From Anatilimnocola aggregata (lineage in GTDB: Bacteria; Planctomycetota; Planctomycetia; Pirellulales; Pirellulaceae): DNA of 64,000 nucleotides. Position 1 is the first letter of the stretch. Each line of letters opens with the position of its first letter. The position numbers and the translations under genes were made by a program. Positions 1 to 10,383 of this stretch are shown here, in pieces. The stretch spans positions 1,054,001-1,118,000 of the forward strand of contig NZ_CP036274.1 in NCBI RefSeq assembly GCF_007747655.1, given 5' to 3'. Below the pieces are notes generated by a model. That model was not told where the DNA came from. It did not search any database and was given only the letters and a program-made list of their open reading frames with translations.

Positions 1-3000
1 GCGATCAATATCGAACCAAACTTCGGTTTCGGCTTTCGCCTTAAAACTATAGATGTCGACATCGCCGGGCGTGGCAATTGCGCCCTGCACGACGAAACCG
101 AGGCGCAGGTTTTCATCGCCACCCTTATCTGCAGAGGACAACGAGCCCAGGAACTGCGCCTTGTTCGGCCGCGAGTTCTGAGTGCCATTGCTGGTGACCG
201 GCTCCCGTTCGGGAACTGTCTCAACATTTCGATCGTTGGCGTACTTATCGATGACAATGCCGTTCCAATCGCCTGGTCGCCCGCCGGAGATTGGCGCGTT
301 CGCCAGGAATTCGAGGAACGTAGTCACCGTCGAAGTGGAGGCCAGCGGATCAAGATCCCACGCCAGGGCTGTTGTGATGTCGCCTAAGCCGTAGACATTG
401 CCGAGTGTTGCGTCGGGAATCAGCGGCAAATCGACAAGGTCAATGTTGGTGCCGCTGGGGGTGATGGCAAAATTATTCAGGGTTCCCGCGAGCATTCGAG
501 TCTGCAAGTCCGACCACTTATCGGCGGCGAAACCGACGTAGCTTGCATTCTGCAATCCGGCTCCCGTTGTATAGATACCACCTTGCGAGAAACCGATGCG
601 TTCGTTGTTGTCGAGCGTTACCAGACGGAAGTCCGCCGCACCGGGCGATCCATCGATATACAACAAGTCGTCGTTAGCACCTTGCACGTCCTGATCGAGG
701 TAACTCATCAGGCGAATGTCGCCCAGCGGAGCGCCAGTGGCAGTGCTGAAGTCGAAAGAGGTGACAAGTCGAGTCGAGCCATTCGCAAAACTCGAAGTAG
801 CACGCCAACGAACAGCTGGCAGGCCGGTGCGGGTGAACTGACCTTCGCTTACGACGACGTCCGGAGAGACGAGCATCGGAGCCATCGTGAGCGTATTGGT
901 TGTGCTCGCGGCAGTAGCCAACCGCAGGTTGATGACTTGTGTACCTGCATACACGACTGGGAAGTGGGCAAAGATAAAATCTTGCGCGATAAACTGAGCT
1001 GTTAAGCCCTGAGCGGTGGCGGTGGAGGCATTGCCATAGCCACCCGCGACACCGACTGTCCACGAGAAGTGTCCGTTGACACTGGTGGCCACATCGTTGT
1101 CGATGCGGACACCGTTGTCGACTTCAGGTCCCGTGGGGAGTGTGTTCGTAGTGGCTGGATCGTCGCCGTTCGTATTGCCCTGCGGTTTGCCCGCAGGAGT
1201 GAAACCGGAACTGATCGTGTCATCAGCATAAGAGGTGAGCACGACCGGGAAGCCTGGCTGACCCAGAACTTGCAACGTGCCACCGATCCGCTCTTCGTTT
1301 TCCAGAGGGCGGCCGTCCGCGATGATGCCAGCCAGAGTGTTTGTGGTGGTATTGCTGGCAGCCTTGATTACCAGGCTTTCGCGGGCTGAGCTTTCCAGTC
1401 GTAAACCGCCGTACGTATGGAAGTCAGGAATCAAGATCGAATCGAAAAGGACGTGAGCAATATCGGTATCGTCCCACACACTTTCAGTCGTCAGCACGCC
1501 CCCGCGCACTCGCATTCCGTTGGTGTCATTCAGGTCGATTCGATTCAAGCGGATGAGCGGGCCGTTGTTATCGACATCGGTCACACCTGTTTGCGTATCG
1601 ATCAAGCGCGAAACTGGGAAGCTGTTTCGCGCGAGTTCCGTGTCCGCAGGTCGTTCGGCCAACAAGCCGGTTTGCCGCCCGAAGTCGGTGAGTTGCTGCG
1701 AATTGAGGGCATTCACATTGATGCTGATGAAGGCACCGCTGTTGGAAAGCGCCGTGTTGTTGATGATTACCGGCTGAGCGCCGCGCACGAAGATGGTCGC
1801 GTTGTCGTTGGTTCCACGACCGGCGCGATCGCCCGTCGTTTGCGAGCCACTAGCACCGCTTGCATTGAACTCGAATCGACTGTTGGCAACGCGAACCTTA
1901 GCTTGCTGAATTTCCAGTACATTGACGCCGGCAAAGGTACCTTCGATCCGGCCCTCACCACCGCCGTAAGCGAACACAACTTCGTTGAAGCTGCCCTTCG
2001 AATCGGGCGCGAAGTAAATGCCGCCCCAGTCCCCCTCTTGGCCCACAGCGCCGACGGATTTTGAGGTCGCGAAAGTGCCACCCGCTCCGTAGCGAGTGTC
2101 GTAGAGCGATGTCAAAACAATGTCCCGCCCTTTCACACCTTCTGCAATCAGGCCGGTGCCGATGTTCACGTCGATGCGTGCACCATCGAACTTAAGCACC
2201 ATGGACGGATCGATCACCAGCGAGCCGTGCGGCCGTGCGCGGGCATTGGCTGGCTGAGCGAGTGCCACGTCTTGCAGGAAAACAGGAAGTCCATCACCGC
2301 GCGGCCACAATAGCGGATTGGTCACGTAGCGAGCATTAGCGCTGGTCCGGAAGTTCTCGTCGACAATCGTCGTCAACTGCCCGGGGCCGCCCGGAATGAT
2401 CGCCAGTTGTTCGAACTTGCCGTAGTTATCTGAGCGATAAACGATCAGGCTCGAATAGACTTTGGTATCGACGAGCGGCAGGTTCGTGAGGGTGATTTGA
2501 CGATTATTGCCCGAGATTACAAACCCACCCGTTTCGCCAGCCGGAACGGCCAAGGCGGAGGTTGCACTTTCGCCGCCGGTTCCTACGAACGAGAAGCGAT
2601 AATTGACGATAGTGCCGTTAGTAAACCCGCGTGTACCCGCAGGGGCGGGGACTGCGGAAACAGCAGTGTTAATGTTGACGGTGGCGGGAATCAGTTGAGC
2701 TGGATTGACCGCGATGCCCGTATCCGTGAACGACGTCTTGCCCGCATCCGTCATCCCAATGAGATCGAACTGGCCAGGAACAAGGGGAACACCGGGAACA
2801 GTAATCGAGCGATAAATTCGCAAGCCCATGTACGAACCGTAGGCCAACGGCAAGTTGTTCAATGTGACTGAACCTGCCGGCCCCAAGGTCGTGACTTGAG
2901 GCAGTTCGACCATCGGTGATTCGCGGCCTTCGGTATCGACGTAGGCCAGGGCATAGACCACTTGCTGGCCACCCGTGTACGTGCCGCCAGAGGCAGAAGT

Positions 3001-6000
3001 GGTGGTCGTAACGGCCGGGGTAGTACCAATAGCATTGATGCGTGGCGATACAGAATCACCAACCGAGGCCACCTTGAGCCGCAGTGCCGAAACTGGCAAC
3101 GCGAGATTGCGGTCCACGTACGTTGCAGCGGCCGAAGCTGGAATCTGTTCGACCAAGATAAAGTCGCCCACTCCACCGATCCGACGATACAAGCGGCGAC
3201 CAACAAAGCCCGAAGCCAACAACGCGGCGGTGACGTTTGGCAGATTTGTCAAACGTATGTGAGAATTCGCAGACGTAATGGAACCTGACGCACGAATCGT
3301 GCTGGACGCGACGCCTTCGTTGCCATTCACATCGACGTAAACAATTTTGTACTCGATATTGGTGTCCGTCGTGGCGAAACCGCCTGTACCCGCTACGGGC
3401 GCGGCAACAGTCAGCGTCGTCGCTGGCGCAGTCAGCGCGGTGTGGACAAAGGCCCCACCAGGCGCGCTGTGCATCGCCAGGTTTTCCTGGAACACGTGGA
3501 CGATGTCGGTATCGTCGAAACGGCCTGCGACTGCCATCTCTTCGATTGAAGAAGCATTCAGCGCACCACTCTGCGTGGTCGAACGAATAACAATTCCGTT
3601 GATGGTATTCGTATCGAGGAAGTTGCCGTGAATCTCTGGGCCGACACGCTTGTAGTCAACGTTAAAGCTGCTGTTAAACGTACTGCCGTATTGGGGACTC
3701 GTGAAGTTGCTCTCTTCAAAGCTATCGGGATTGGCTGACATGGCGGCGTCAGCACCAAGTGTGATGCGGCTGTTGATAATCGTCGGCCGGGCATCCGTCA
3801 TGTGAATCGGATTCACGGTGCGGGGTTGTGAATTCACCACTACCTGGCCGCCACCATAGCGAATATCGGCATGAGAGATGTAATTCAGGAAGATACCGCG
3901 GCGCTCAAAGTCGGAACGACCATCGGCGCGATCAATGTCACTGCGGAAAGCAATACCGCCCCAATCCCCTTCGTCTGCCAATTCGCCCGAAGGATTGGCA
4001 CGTTGAAAAGTGGAATCACCGATCTGTGGCTCAGTCGCGTTCGTGGGATTGTACGACGTGAAGTAGACGCTCTGGAATGGCGTGCCGAGCACTTGGAGCG
4101 CACCACCGCTGCGGTCGGCTGAAGCGCCTTGGTTTTCGCTGCCCACGCTGATCTGAGCGCGGCGTAATTGAACCACGACACCGGCATCGAACACCAGGGT
4201 GCGATCCTTGGGAACATCGAGTGTGGCACCATCGGCCAGTGGGTTGCCTAATTTATCGAAGCCAATTTGATACGCCAGATTGTCGGTCAAATTGGTATCG
4301 ATGGCATCGAGAGAGTCGGCGGCGTTCTCAAGGTTGTTCCCCACCACGCGAATGATGTCGAACGGACGAGAAGCTGCGAGTGCTGACTTGATCGAGATAA
4401 ACGGCTTGGCGAGCGAGCCATCGGGAATGTACGCGGCACTATCTGGCACACCATCGCGGGGCGAAATATCGGCGGCAGCCATCCGATCGACAAAGATCGT
4501 ACGTGCGGTGCGCGTCGTGTTTTGCAGATCGGCTAGCGAGCTTACGGGGGCAGCGGCGCGGAACCAGAAATTATTCACGCCACCTGGTTTGCCATCCGAA
4601 TCGCCATCCAGGGGCGTGCCCGAGACATCGGTCAGCGTGTCGGTAGCAATCTTGCGGAAGTCCAGCTTTAGCTGATAGGCACCCTGCGTTGTACCGCCGA
4701 TGCCGGAATCGACGACGTTGGGATCAAACTCCGTATTGCCGCTGGCACTCACGCCCACATAGTAGGTCGTATTGGCTTCCAGCGTCAGTTCCAGGAACGA
4801 ATCCTTGCTGAAGTAGTCGTCGTTCTTGGCATACAACTCGGGAACGCCGGTGTCCGGATTGACCCGATAAACGGCGATGGCGGTATCCAGACCGCTAGAG
4901 TTAGCCAGCCGTTCTGCGAATGTTTCGGCGGTCAGCACGCCGGCGACATCAACTTCAAACTTGTACATGTCGATGTCTTTGGCTTCGGGCCGATAGACAT
5001 GCTGCATGTGAGCGATGTTGTTATCACCGGGGAAAATTGGCTCAGCAGCTGGCACTGAGGCTGCCAATGAGGGATCTTCACCTTGCACCGTAGTGCCGGG
5101 AAGATCGTAACTGTGGCCCAGCCCCAGCAACGTGCTGATCTCGTGCATGGCCGTGATGAACCAGGCATTGCCGTAAAGATCGCGACCGTTGGAAGACCAG
5201 TCGTCGCCCGAGTCCATAATTGCGGCAGCAGTTTCGCCGAAGCCGTCATTGTTCAGGTCAACCGCGCCGGCCAAACCTGTCAGGCCACCTGGGCCCGTTT
5301 GTACCAGTGTCAGAATCGCCCGCATATCGCCAGTCGCGATGATGAAGCCTTGATTCTCGGTCTCGACGAAGTTCACACCGGAAGTTTGGCCGATGATTTC
5401 CAGAACTTCGCGAGCCCGTTGCTTTTGCCGGTCCGTGATGACGTTGAACGTCGGCTGAGTTGGAATTGTCGAATTGGTCGTATCGGGAACGTAACCCAAC
5501 TCGCTGCGGAAGTTGTAGTAATACGTCGTCACCCCATTCACGCTATCCGCATCCGCTGCCGGCTGCAGGAGCGGATTCTGCGCGATCATATTTCCCAGGT
5601 GATTCTCCGGGCCATCGCTGCGCTGAATGACGGTTTGAACTCGACCATTGATGACAACCGCTGCCCCAGTACCGGGATGGTTCCCCTGGCCCGTGATGTC
5701 GCGGTGTCCCGGATCATCGTTGCCACCTGGCCACATCAGGTTGTAGAACTGCGGATCGATCGACTGACCGATGATCACACTTGTTCCACTCGTCATTACG
5801 ATTGGATTGCCGGTATTGGCCGCAGCAGTGCTGTTGATAAAGTCTTCGAGCGATTGCAGCGGTACCCCCGCGGGCAAGCCATTGATCAGCACGTCGCGCA
5901 GACCAGCCGCGCTATCAAAACTGGACCCTGGGTCTTTGGTAAGCCAATCCGTATTTGATGTGCCGCCAGTCGTCCCGTAAACGTTCGGGCGACGAACTTC

Positions 6001-6885
6001 TGTCGTTCCCAGTCGCAGCCGGAACGAAACCGCTGGATCGGCGACCCCAGGCGCAGTGCCGGCGAATTGCTCCAGGCGGAAATTAGGGTCGGGGGCAGCG
6101 GGATTCAAGTCGAACTTGAGGACCACCTTATTCAGCGTGGCGTCGTATACAGCAGAGTAGGGCTGGATCTCGCCGGCAGCGGGAGCATCATCCGATGGGT
6201 CGACCGTGCCGCGCGTGACAAGCAGTTTGTAATAGCGCACGTCTTCTGCAAGAGCTTCGTCCAGATCGTCGTTGTTGAAGTAAACGTGGACTTCGTTGCC
6301 AATCTGCGCGAGTGCGCCAGCTGCGTTGCGGACCACAGGCTGCGGCACAACGGCGAGCACCTGGGGCGCAAGATTCAAAGTAAAATTGAGATTGAAGGTG
6401 TTTCCGGCGTTGAATTGAATGCCGGAGGTGTCTTTCAACGTGGTGCCGACAAACTGCAACTGATACAGGTCGTCTTTCAGCGGAGTAGCAAAGCGCATCA
6501 CGACTTGCGTTGCATCGTCACCCAGGTCCAGATAGGCCGGCGCGATCGGCAGATCGAGCGGATCGAAGGTGCCGTCGCCATTGGCTGGAACCAGGCGAAT
6601 GCCAGCAGCCAGCGTCGTTCGGTCCATTCCGGGCACACCCGGGAAGGTGAACGTCAACTCGCGCGGTGATTCATTCCGCACCGTGGGCGTTGGACCACTG
6701 CTGAACGTCACCCCACCATCGGCGGCAACTAAAACTGGATCGACCGCAAAGACGCGCCGGTCCTCAAGCGATTCCAGATGGAACTTGCGAGCTGCGCGCC
6801 GCAGCATCTCCTTGTATTGCGAACTCTTCTGCCAAGAGTTCTTCAGGGATGCTTTGGTTTGCTTCAGCGAACGCCGGGTCGACAT
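1..6885 (-). CDS. giant secreted/surface protein, metzincin-like and beta-helix/PPC repeats (3' end outside window)
   Basis: An open frame of 2,295 codons runs off the left edge without a stop, so the C-terminus is missing. The start is ATG at 6885 (MSTRRSLKQTK). Residues 36-46 read FHLESLEDRRV, a motif typical of the N-termini of very large planctomycete exported proteins. A metzincin-like segment has HEISTLLGLGH at residues 581-591: H581, E582 and H591 match HExxHxxGxxH but the middle His is Thr585. A PPC-like beta-sandwich follows (about 610-750), then beta-helix segments and three related blocks with the pattern RLYRR/RIYRS/IVYRS (about 1190-1510). A second PPC-like domain begins near the edge (PGDVDIYSFKAKAETEVWFD). 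The role is probably an extracellular or cell-surface protein; peptidase activity is doubtful. Every other frame in this interval is a shadow of this gene. Confidence 0.85.
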   Translation of the reverse strand, partial: MSTRRSLKQTKASLKNSWQKSSQYKEMLRRAARKFHLESLEDRRVFAVDPVLVAADGGVTFSSGPTPTVRNESPRELTFTFPGVPGMDRTTLAAGIRLVPANGDGTFDPLDLPIAPAYLDLGDDATQVVMRFATPLKDDLYQLQFVGTTLKDTSGIQFNAGNTFNLNFTLNLAPQVLAVVPQPVVRNAAGALAQIGNEVHVYFNNDDLDEALAEDVRYYKLLVTRGTVDPSDDAPAAGEIQPYSAVYDATLNKVVLKFDLNPAAPDPNFRLEQFAGTAPGVADPAVSFRLRLGTTEVRRPNVYGTTGGTSNTDWLTKDPGSSFDSAAGLRDVLINGLPAGVPLQSLEDFINSTAAANTGNPIVMTSGTSVIIGQSIDPQFYNLMWPGGNDDPGHRDITGQGNHPGTGAAVVINGRVQTVIQRSDGPENHLGNMIAQNPLLQPAADADSVNGVTTYYYNFRSELGYVPDTTNSTIPTQPTFNVITDRQKQRAREVLEIIGQTSGVNFVETENQGFIIATGDMRAILTLVQTGPGGLTGLAGAVDLNNDGFGETAAAIMDSGDDWSSNGRDLYGNAWFITAMHEISTLLGLGHSYDLPGTTVQGEDPSLAASVPAAEPIFPGDNNIAHMQHVYRPEAKDIDMYKFEVDVAGVLTAETFAERLANSSGLDTAIAVYRVNPDTGVPELYAKNDDYFSKDSFLELTLEANTTYYVGVSASGNTEFDPNVVDSGIGGTTQGAYQLKLDFRKIATDTLTDVSGTPLDGDSDGKPGGVNNFWFRAAAPVSSLADLQNTTRTARTIFVDRMAAADISPRDGVPDSAAYIPDGSLAKPFISIKSALAASRPFDIIRVVGNNLENAADSLDAIDTNLTDNLAYQIGFDKLGNPLADGATLDVPKDRTLVFDAGVVVQLRRAQISVGSENQGASADRSGGALQVLGTPFQSVYFTSYNPTNATEPQIGDSTFQRANPSGELADEGDWGGIAFRSDIDRADGRSDFERRGIFLNYISHADIRYGGGQVVVNSQPRTVNPIHMTDARPTIINSRITLGADAAMSANPDSFEESNFTSPQYGSTFNSSFNVDYKRVGPEIHGNFLDTNTINGIVIRSTTQSGALNASSIEEMAVAGRFDDTDIVHVFQENLAMHSAPGGAFVHTALTAPATTLTVAAPVAGTGGFATTDTNIEYKIVYVDVNGNEGVASSTIRASGSITSANSHIRLTNLPNVTAALLASGFVGRRLYRRIGGVGDFILVEQIPASAAATYVDRNLALPVSALRLKVASVGDSVSPRINAIGTTPAVTTTTSASGGTYTGGQQVVYALAYVDTEGRESPMVELPQVTTLGPAGSVTLNNLPLAYGSYMGLRIYRSITVPGVPLVPGQFDLIGMTDAGKTSFTDTGIAVNPAQLIPATVNINTAVSAVPAPAGTRGFTNGTIVNYRFSFVGTGGESATSALAVPAGETGGFVISGNNRQITLTNLPLVDTKVYSSLIVYRSDNYGKFEQLAIIPGGPGQLTTIVDENFRTSANARYVTNPLLWPRGDGLPVFLQDVALAQPANARARPHGSLVIDPSMVLKFDGARIDVNIGTGLIAEGVKGRDIVLTSLYDTRYGAGGTFATSKSVGAVGQEGDWGGIYFAPDSKGSFNEVVFAYGGGEGRIEGTFAGVNVLEIQQAKVRVANSRFEFNASGASGSQTTGDRAGRGTNDNATIFVRGAQPVIINNTALSNSGAFISINVNALNSQQLTDFGRQTGLLAERPADTELARNSFPVSRLIDTQTGVTDVDNNGPLIRLNRIDLNDTNGMRVRGGVLTTESVWDDTDIAHVLFDSILIPDFHTYGGLRLESSARESLVIKAASNTTTNTLAGIIADGRPLENEERIGGTLQVLGQPGFPVVLTSYADDTISSGFTPAGKPQGNTNGDDPATTNTLPTGPEVDNGVRIDNDVATSVNGHFSWTVGVAGGYGNASTATAQGLTAQFIAQDFIFAHFPVVYAGTQVINLRLATAASTTNTLTMAPMLVSPDVVVSEGQFTRTGLPAVRWRATSSFANGSTRLVTSFDFSTATGAPLGDIRLMSYLDQDVQGANDDLLYIDGSPGAADFRLVTLDNNERIGFSQGGIYTTGAGLQNASYVGFAADKWSDLQTRMLAGTLNNFAITPSGTNIDLVDLPLIPDATLGNVYGLGDITTALAWDLDPLASTSTVTTFLEFLANAPISGGRPGDWNGIVIDKYANDRNVETVPEREPVTSNGTQNSRPNKAQFLGSLSSADKGGDENLRLGFVVQGAIATPGDVDIYSFKAKAETEVWFDIDR

Positions 6886-7327
6886 GTACTAACCCTCGAA
6901 AATATCGCGATTTACGACAATCTCTGTTTCAACTTGCCGAATCGCCAAAAAGACAAGACTTATGGTGCGAATCAGCGGGACGAACCAGCCAGAACGGAGT
7001 CCGAACCTAGACGAGCGGTCGAAACCGCAGAGACCAGCTTCGGATTATAATTAGGGCCATCAACGATGCAAAAAAATGCGCAGCCAACACGGAAACGCGT
7101 GCGCGCTACTGGCCTTTGAGGGGCGCCGTAATCGAAAAGTTCCCTTCCACCGAACCAAATTCCGCAGCTTACGATGGATCGGCGGGCTGAAACGGTCGTT
7201 CCGCTTACGACGGTTCTTTAGGGCGCAATAGCATAACCGCCCTAAGCGCCAAGGAAAAACAGAAAAATGCGACATTTTGTCGCGGCTGTTTTCTAAGGGG
7301 AACCCTCAGTGGAAGGAGAAGCCATTC
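6886..7327. other. intergenic region between the giant gene and the ankyrin gene
   Basis: There are 442 bases without a convincing gene. Short frames here have no homology I recognise and no ribosome site. The region should hold the promoter of the giant minus-strand gene, since it lies directly upstream of the 6885 start, but no clear -35/-10 pair stands out. The only structure I can support is the hairpin at 7269-7283, described separately. Confidence 0.5.
7255..7283 (-). terminator. rho-independent terminator of the ankyrin gene
   Basis: On the minus strand a perfect 6-bp stem, GCGACA/TGTCGC with an AAA loop (7269-7283), is followed by ATTTTTCTGTTTTT. It lies about 45 bases past the stop of the ankyrin gene at 7328, the right place and orientation for its terminator. 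Confidence 0.7.
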
Positions 7328-9154
7328 CTAGTTGATCTCAATCTGATTTCGGGCGATTTTCCACTTACCGCCGACGTTCAGAAGTTGAAACCTCGACTTC
7401 GCAGGTGAGTCATTGTCTCCCCAGGTGCCATAAACAGTCACTGTCGCGCGGTCTTCCGTGGAATAGCCTTCAAACCGTTCAATGGCCTTCAAAACACTCA
7501 ATTCCCAGGTCGCCCATTCCTGAGCCGCGACATCTCCGCTTCCCGGGCTTGTCATCAAATTGTAGAGGTCACCAGCGTTCCGATCGCGCAAGGCCTGGAT
7601 GTACGCCCGGATCGCAACCAATTGCGGGCCACCATCTTCCGGCAAAGGCTGGCCGTTTTTGGCACTGATCACATGGTCTTTTGCACCGGCGGCCCGCAAG
7701 GCCTCCGCGATCGCGGGGTGAGTTTGGTCTGCGGCCAGCAACGGAGTTTCGTGAATATTGTCCGGAACGTTCAAATCCGCTTTGGCCTCGATCAGCAGTT
7801 TGACAATCTCTTCGTGCCCGGAGCCCGCTGCTTGGCGAAGGGCAGTTCGCCCGTACTGATCTGCCGCGTTCAACGGAACCTTGTTCTCAATCAGCCACTG
7901 GGCGGTAGCGGCATCTTTGGCGACCATGAGCAGCGTCTTCTTCTCCGTATCGCGGACATCAATATTCAGTCTTCCCTTCTTCTGCATCGCTTGCAGCTTG
8001 GAGATTTCCCCCGCCTGTGCTGCCTGAAACGCCTCACTGTCGAATTTACGACGTTGGCTTTCGGAGTTCAGGTACAGATACATCGCACCATACGTAGCAG
8101 CATGAGCAATGACCAGGAACAGCAGCCCGCCAATCAAATGACTCCAGAGCGAAGCGCGCGATTTACGCTCGAGCGTGTCGACATCGCCGCGAATCAGGCG
8201 AATTGCTTTCATACCGCTGCCGACAGGCAGAACCCCGCGACGCATCTCGTCGTAGCGGCCAATCACCACCACCTGCTCACCAACCCCAACGCGGTTCTCC
8301 TTTAGCGTCGGCAGCGGAATCGATGGCAGCGGATTGGAATCATCAGGTGACGAGTCATCGTCATCCAACTCGTCGTCGTCAAGCTCCGCATTTTCGAGTT
8401 CATCCTCTTCGTCCGCCAGGTCTTCGTCGCTGATTCCCGCGTCGGGATCTTCAACAGCCCGTTCACCGTTGATCTCTTGCCAAACTGCTTCCAAATCATC
8501 GGGAAAAAGCTTCTTGGGATCGACTTTCTTCAGTTGCAGATTCTTCTCTACGCTGCCGTCGTCGTCGGTCCAGGCGTCTTCAATGGCGGCGAAGGCGTTC
8601 AACAGTCTGAGCCCACTAATATCTTGAAACTCCGTTTTGCTGACGAAGTCCCGCGCTCGGCGTGCGGCTGTGAAACTCCGCAGCGTGTACGAAGTTCCTT
8701 CCTCGAGAACGGGAAAGCCCAGCAGTCGCACGTTGCCGGTGCCGGTTTGAATCTCCGACGGTACCATCAGAAACCCAGCTAGATCCGAACCAGTTTTTTC
8801 TTCGCTGGAATCGGTCGGCGGCGGGGAGGTCGACAGATCGTATTCGCACAAGCAGCACGGCGCATTGCTGAACGGTGCCAGCAACGGCTGGCCAACAGGT
8901 TGGATCGGCCCAGCCGCCGCAAATAGTTGCCGATCGCGCGGCGGAAACTGATGCCGCGCATTGCTCGCCAGCGACCAATCCTTCCACGCAGTTCGCGCAT
9001 TCATCAACGCACCGATACAGCAGAACACCACAAAACCCAGACCGGCTGCTGCGTAATAGCTCTCCGGCCGGTCGAACACCGTATCGAGCCAAAAGAAGTA
9101 GCCAACTGCAATCGCGGCGTACATCAACAAGGCAAACAAGCAACCACGAACCAT
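7328..9154 (-). CDS. membrane protein with GIDE/MUL1-like domain, ankyrin repeats and NTF2-like tail
   Basis: 608 aa. Two N-terminal membrane helices (about 5-25 and 36-55) are followed by a region with PIQPVGQPLLAPFSNAPCCL and VGEQVVVIGRYDEMRRGVL, which resembles the membrane-proximal domain of mitochondrial GIDE/MUL1 E3 ligases. No RING finger is present. A strongly acidic linker (about 241-285) interrupts it. A third helix (about 335-360) precedes ankyrin repeats (about 370-495; for example YGRTALRQAAGSGHEEIVKLLIEAKADLN). Residues 510-608 look NTF2/SnoaL-like. AGGTGA lies just before the ATG. Inference: the ankyrin part scaffolds partners at the membrane. No catalytic residues are recognisable. 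Transcription appears monocistronic, ending at the hairpin at 7255-7283. Confidence 0.8.
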   Translation of the reverse strand: MVRGCLFALLMYAAIAVGYFFWLDTVFDRPESYYAAAGLGFVVFCCIGALMNARTAWKDWSLASNARHQFPPRDRQLFAAAGPIQPVGQPLLAPFSNAPCCLCEYDLSTSPPPTDSSEEKTGSDLAGFLMVPSEIQTGTGNVRLLGFPVLEEGTSYTLRSFTAARRARDFVSKTEFQDISGLRLLNAFAAIEDAWTDDDGSVEKNLQLKKVDPKKLFPDDLEAVWQEINGERAVEDPDAGISDEDLADEEDELENAELDDDELDDDDSSPDDSNPLPSIPLPTLKENRVGVGEQVVVIGRYDEMRRGVLPVGSGMKAIRLIRGDVDTLERKSRASLWSHLIGGLLFLVIAHAATYGAMYLYLNSESQRRKFDSEAFQAAQAGEISKLQAMQKKGRLNIDVRDTEKKTLLMVAKDAATAQWLIENKVPLNAADQYGRTALRQAAGSGHEEIVKLLIEAKADLNVPDNIHETPLLAADQTHPAIAEALRAAGAKDHVISAKNGQPLPEDGGPQLVAIRAYIQALRDRNAGDLYNLMTSPGSGDVAAQEWATWELSVLKAIERFEGYSTEDRATVTVYGTWGDNDSPAKSRFQLLNVGGKWKIARNQIEIN

Positions 9155-9477
9155 GAATCACCTGGCAGGATGAACAGCGTTTCGCTCAGATCGGATTCGA
9201 GACGAGATTGTGTAAAGCGTGAAAGGGGACCATTTGCTACCAAGGTATCGAGCGGTCGCGTGCATTGCCCGCTGGCCTGAGCAAAACGACAAGGCCTGGG
9301 CATGGGGTGAAAGGTCCTTGCCGTCCACGATCTGGGAACTTCTTTGGGTCGTTAACCGGCCTGAATTTTCGGTGGAGAATCAGGTTATCGTTTGCGTCAA
9401 ATGCACCCGTTCGTCTCTGTACGGACACATCATCGGGTGCTCTTCGCCCACAGCGGTCACTGGCAAACCTCACCACT
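9155..9477. other. intergenic region, nothing recognised
   Basis: There are 323 bases between the start of the ankyrin gene and the stop of the TerC gene, both on the minus strand. It should contain the ankyrin-gene promoter. I see no RNA gene, strong hairpin or supported small frame in it. Confidence 0.4.
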
Positions 9478-10383
9478 TTAATTTTTCGGCTGCTGTTCCT
9501 TGCCTGCCTTGGCCGCGGCTTCTGCCGCCCGCACGCGCGCGGCTTTCGAACTGGCTCGCAGGTTAAGTGCTTCGACACCAAGCGAGAACGCCATCGCGAA
9601 GTAGATATAGCCCTTATCGATGTGTGTTCCCACTCCTTCGGCCAGCAGCATGACGCCAATCAACAGCAAGAAGCTCAAGGCGAGCATTTTGACCGTGGGA
9701 TGGCGCTCGACAAAGCGAGCCACGTGTCCGGCGAACACCATCATGACAATGACGGCGATCATCACAGCGGTGATCATCACCCAGATGCTTTTGACCATAC
9801 CAACCGCGGTAATGACCGAGTCAAGCGAAAAGATGACATCCAGGAGGATGATCTGCCCGATCACTGAGCCAAAAGATGCCCTTTTGGCTTCGTTGTGTTC
9901 GTCGTGAACTCCCTCGACCTTGTGATGGATCTCGAGCACGCTGCTGCGAATCAAGAACAGTCCGCCTGCGAGGAGGATCAAGTCCTTCCAAGTGACGTTG
10001 TTAATCTCTTCGTGATGTTCGCCCGGCAGCCACTCGATGGGTATGTGCAGATCGGTCCAATGAAATGCCGGCTGCGTCAACTGCATGATCCAGGTGATGG
10101 TCAGGAGCAAGCCGATCCGCATGATCATCGCCAGCGCAAGGCCGATGTTGCGTGCCTGTCGTTGCTGCGACTCGGGAAGCCGGGCCGTGACGACGGAGAT
10201 GAAGACGATATTATCGATGCCCAGAACGATTTCCATCGCGACGAGGGCGAGCAAGGCAATTGCATCGGTAACCATGGCAAATGACAATCGTAAGGATGAA
10301 TCGGCGATGCTATTCGAAGTGGCATCCGCAGCGACAATATGGCACGTGGTTACCACCAACACCAGGGCAGCGATGCCTCGCAA
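9478..10383 (-). CDS. TerC-family integral membrane protein
   Basis: 301 aa. The N-terminus (MRGIAALVLVVTTCHIVAADA) resembles a signal peptide. The TerC signature follows: DAIALLALVAMEIVLGIDNIVFISVV, with the conserved intramembrane acidic residues, then VIFSLDSVITAVGM, which repeats the same D-S/N motif. Seven or so hydrophobic segments are visible, with an extra loop of about 25 residues (FHWTDLHIPIEWLPGEHHEE). TerC/Alx proteins are linked to manganese export and to metal loading of exported proteins; the exact substrate here cannot be read from sequence. The tail is basic and Ala-rich. It is flanked by gaps on both sides and appears to be a single-gene transcript. Confidence 0.9.
   Translation of the reverse strand: MRGIAALVLVVTTCHIVAADATSNSIADSSLRLSFAMVTDAIALLALVAMEIVLGIDNIVFISVVTARLPESQQRQARNIGLALAMIMRIGLLLTITWIMQLTQPAFHWTDLHIPIEWLPGEHHEEINNVTWKDLILLAGGLFLIRSSVLEIHHKVEGVHDEHNEAKRASFGSVIGQIILLDVIFSLDSVITAVGMVKSIWVMITAVMIAVIVMMVFAGHVARFVERHPTVKMLALSFLLLIGVMLLAEGVGTHIDKGYIYFAMAFSLGVEALNLRASSKAARVRAAEAAAKAGKEQQPKN

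Noticed and set aside
182-6892. Many plus-strand frames opposite the giant gene
   Set aside because: They lack start context and family signatures, and the minus-strand frame is one uninterrupted 2,295-codon reading with clear domains.
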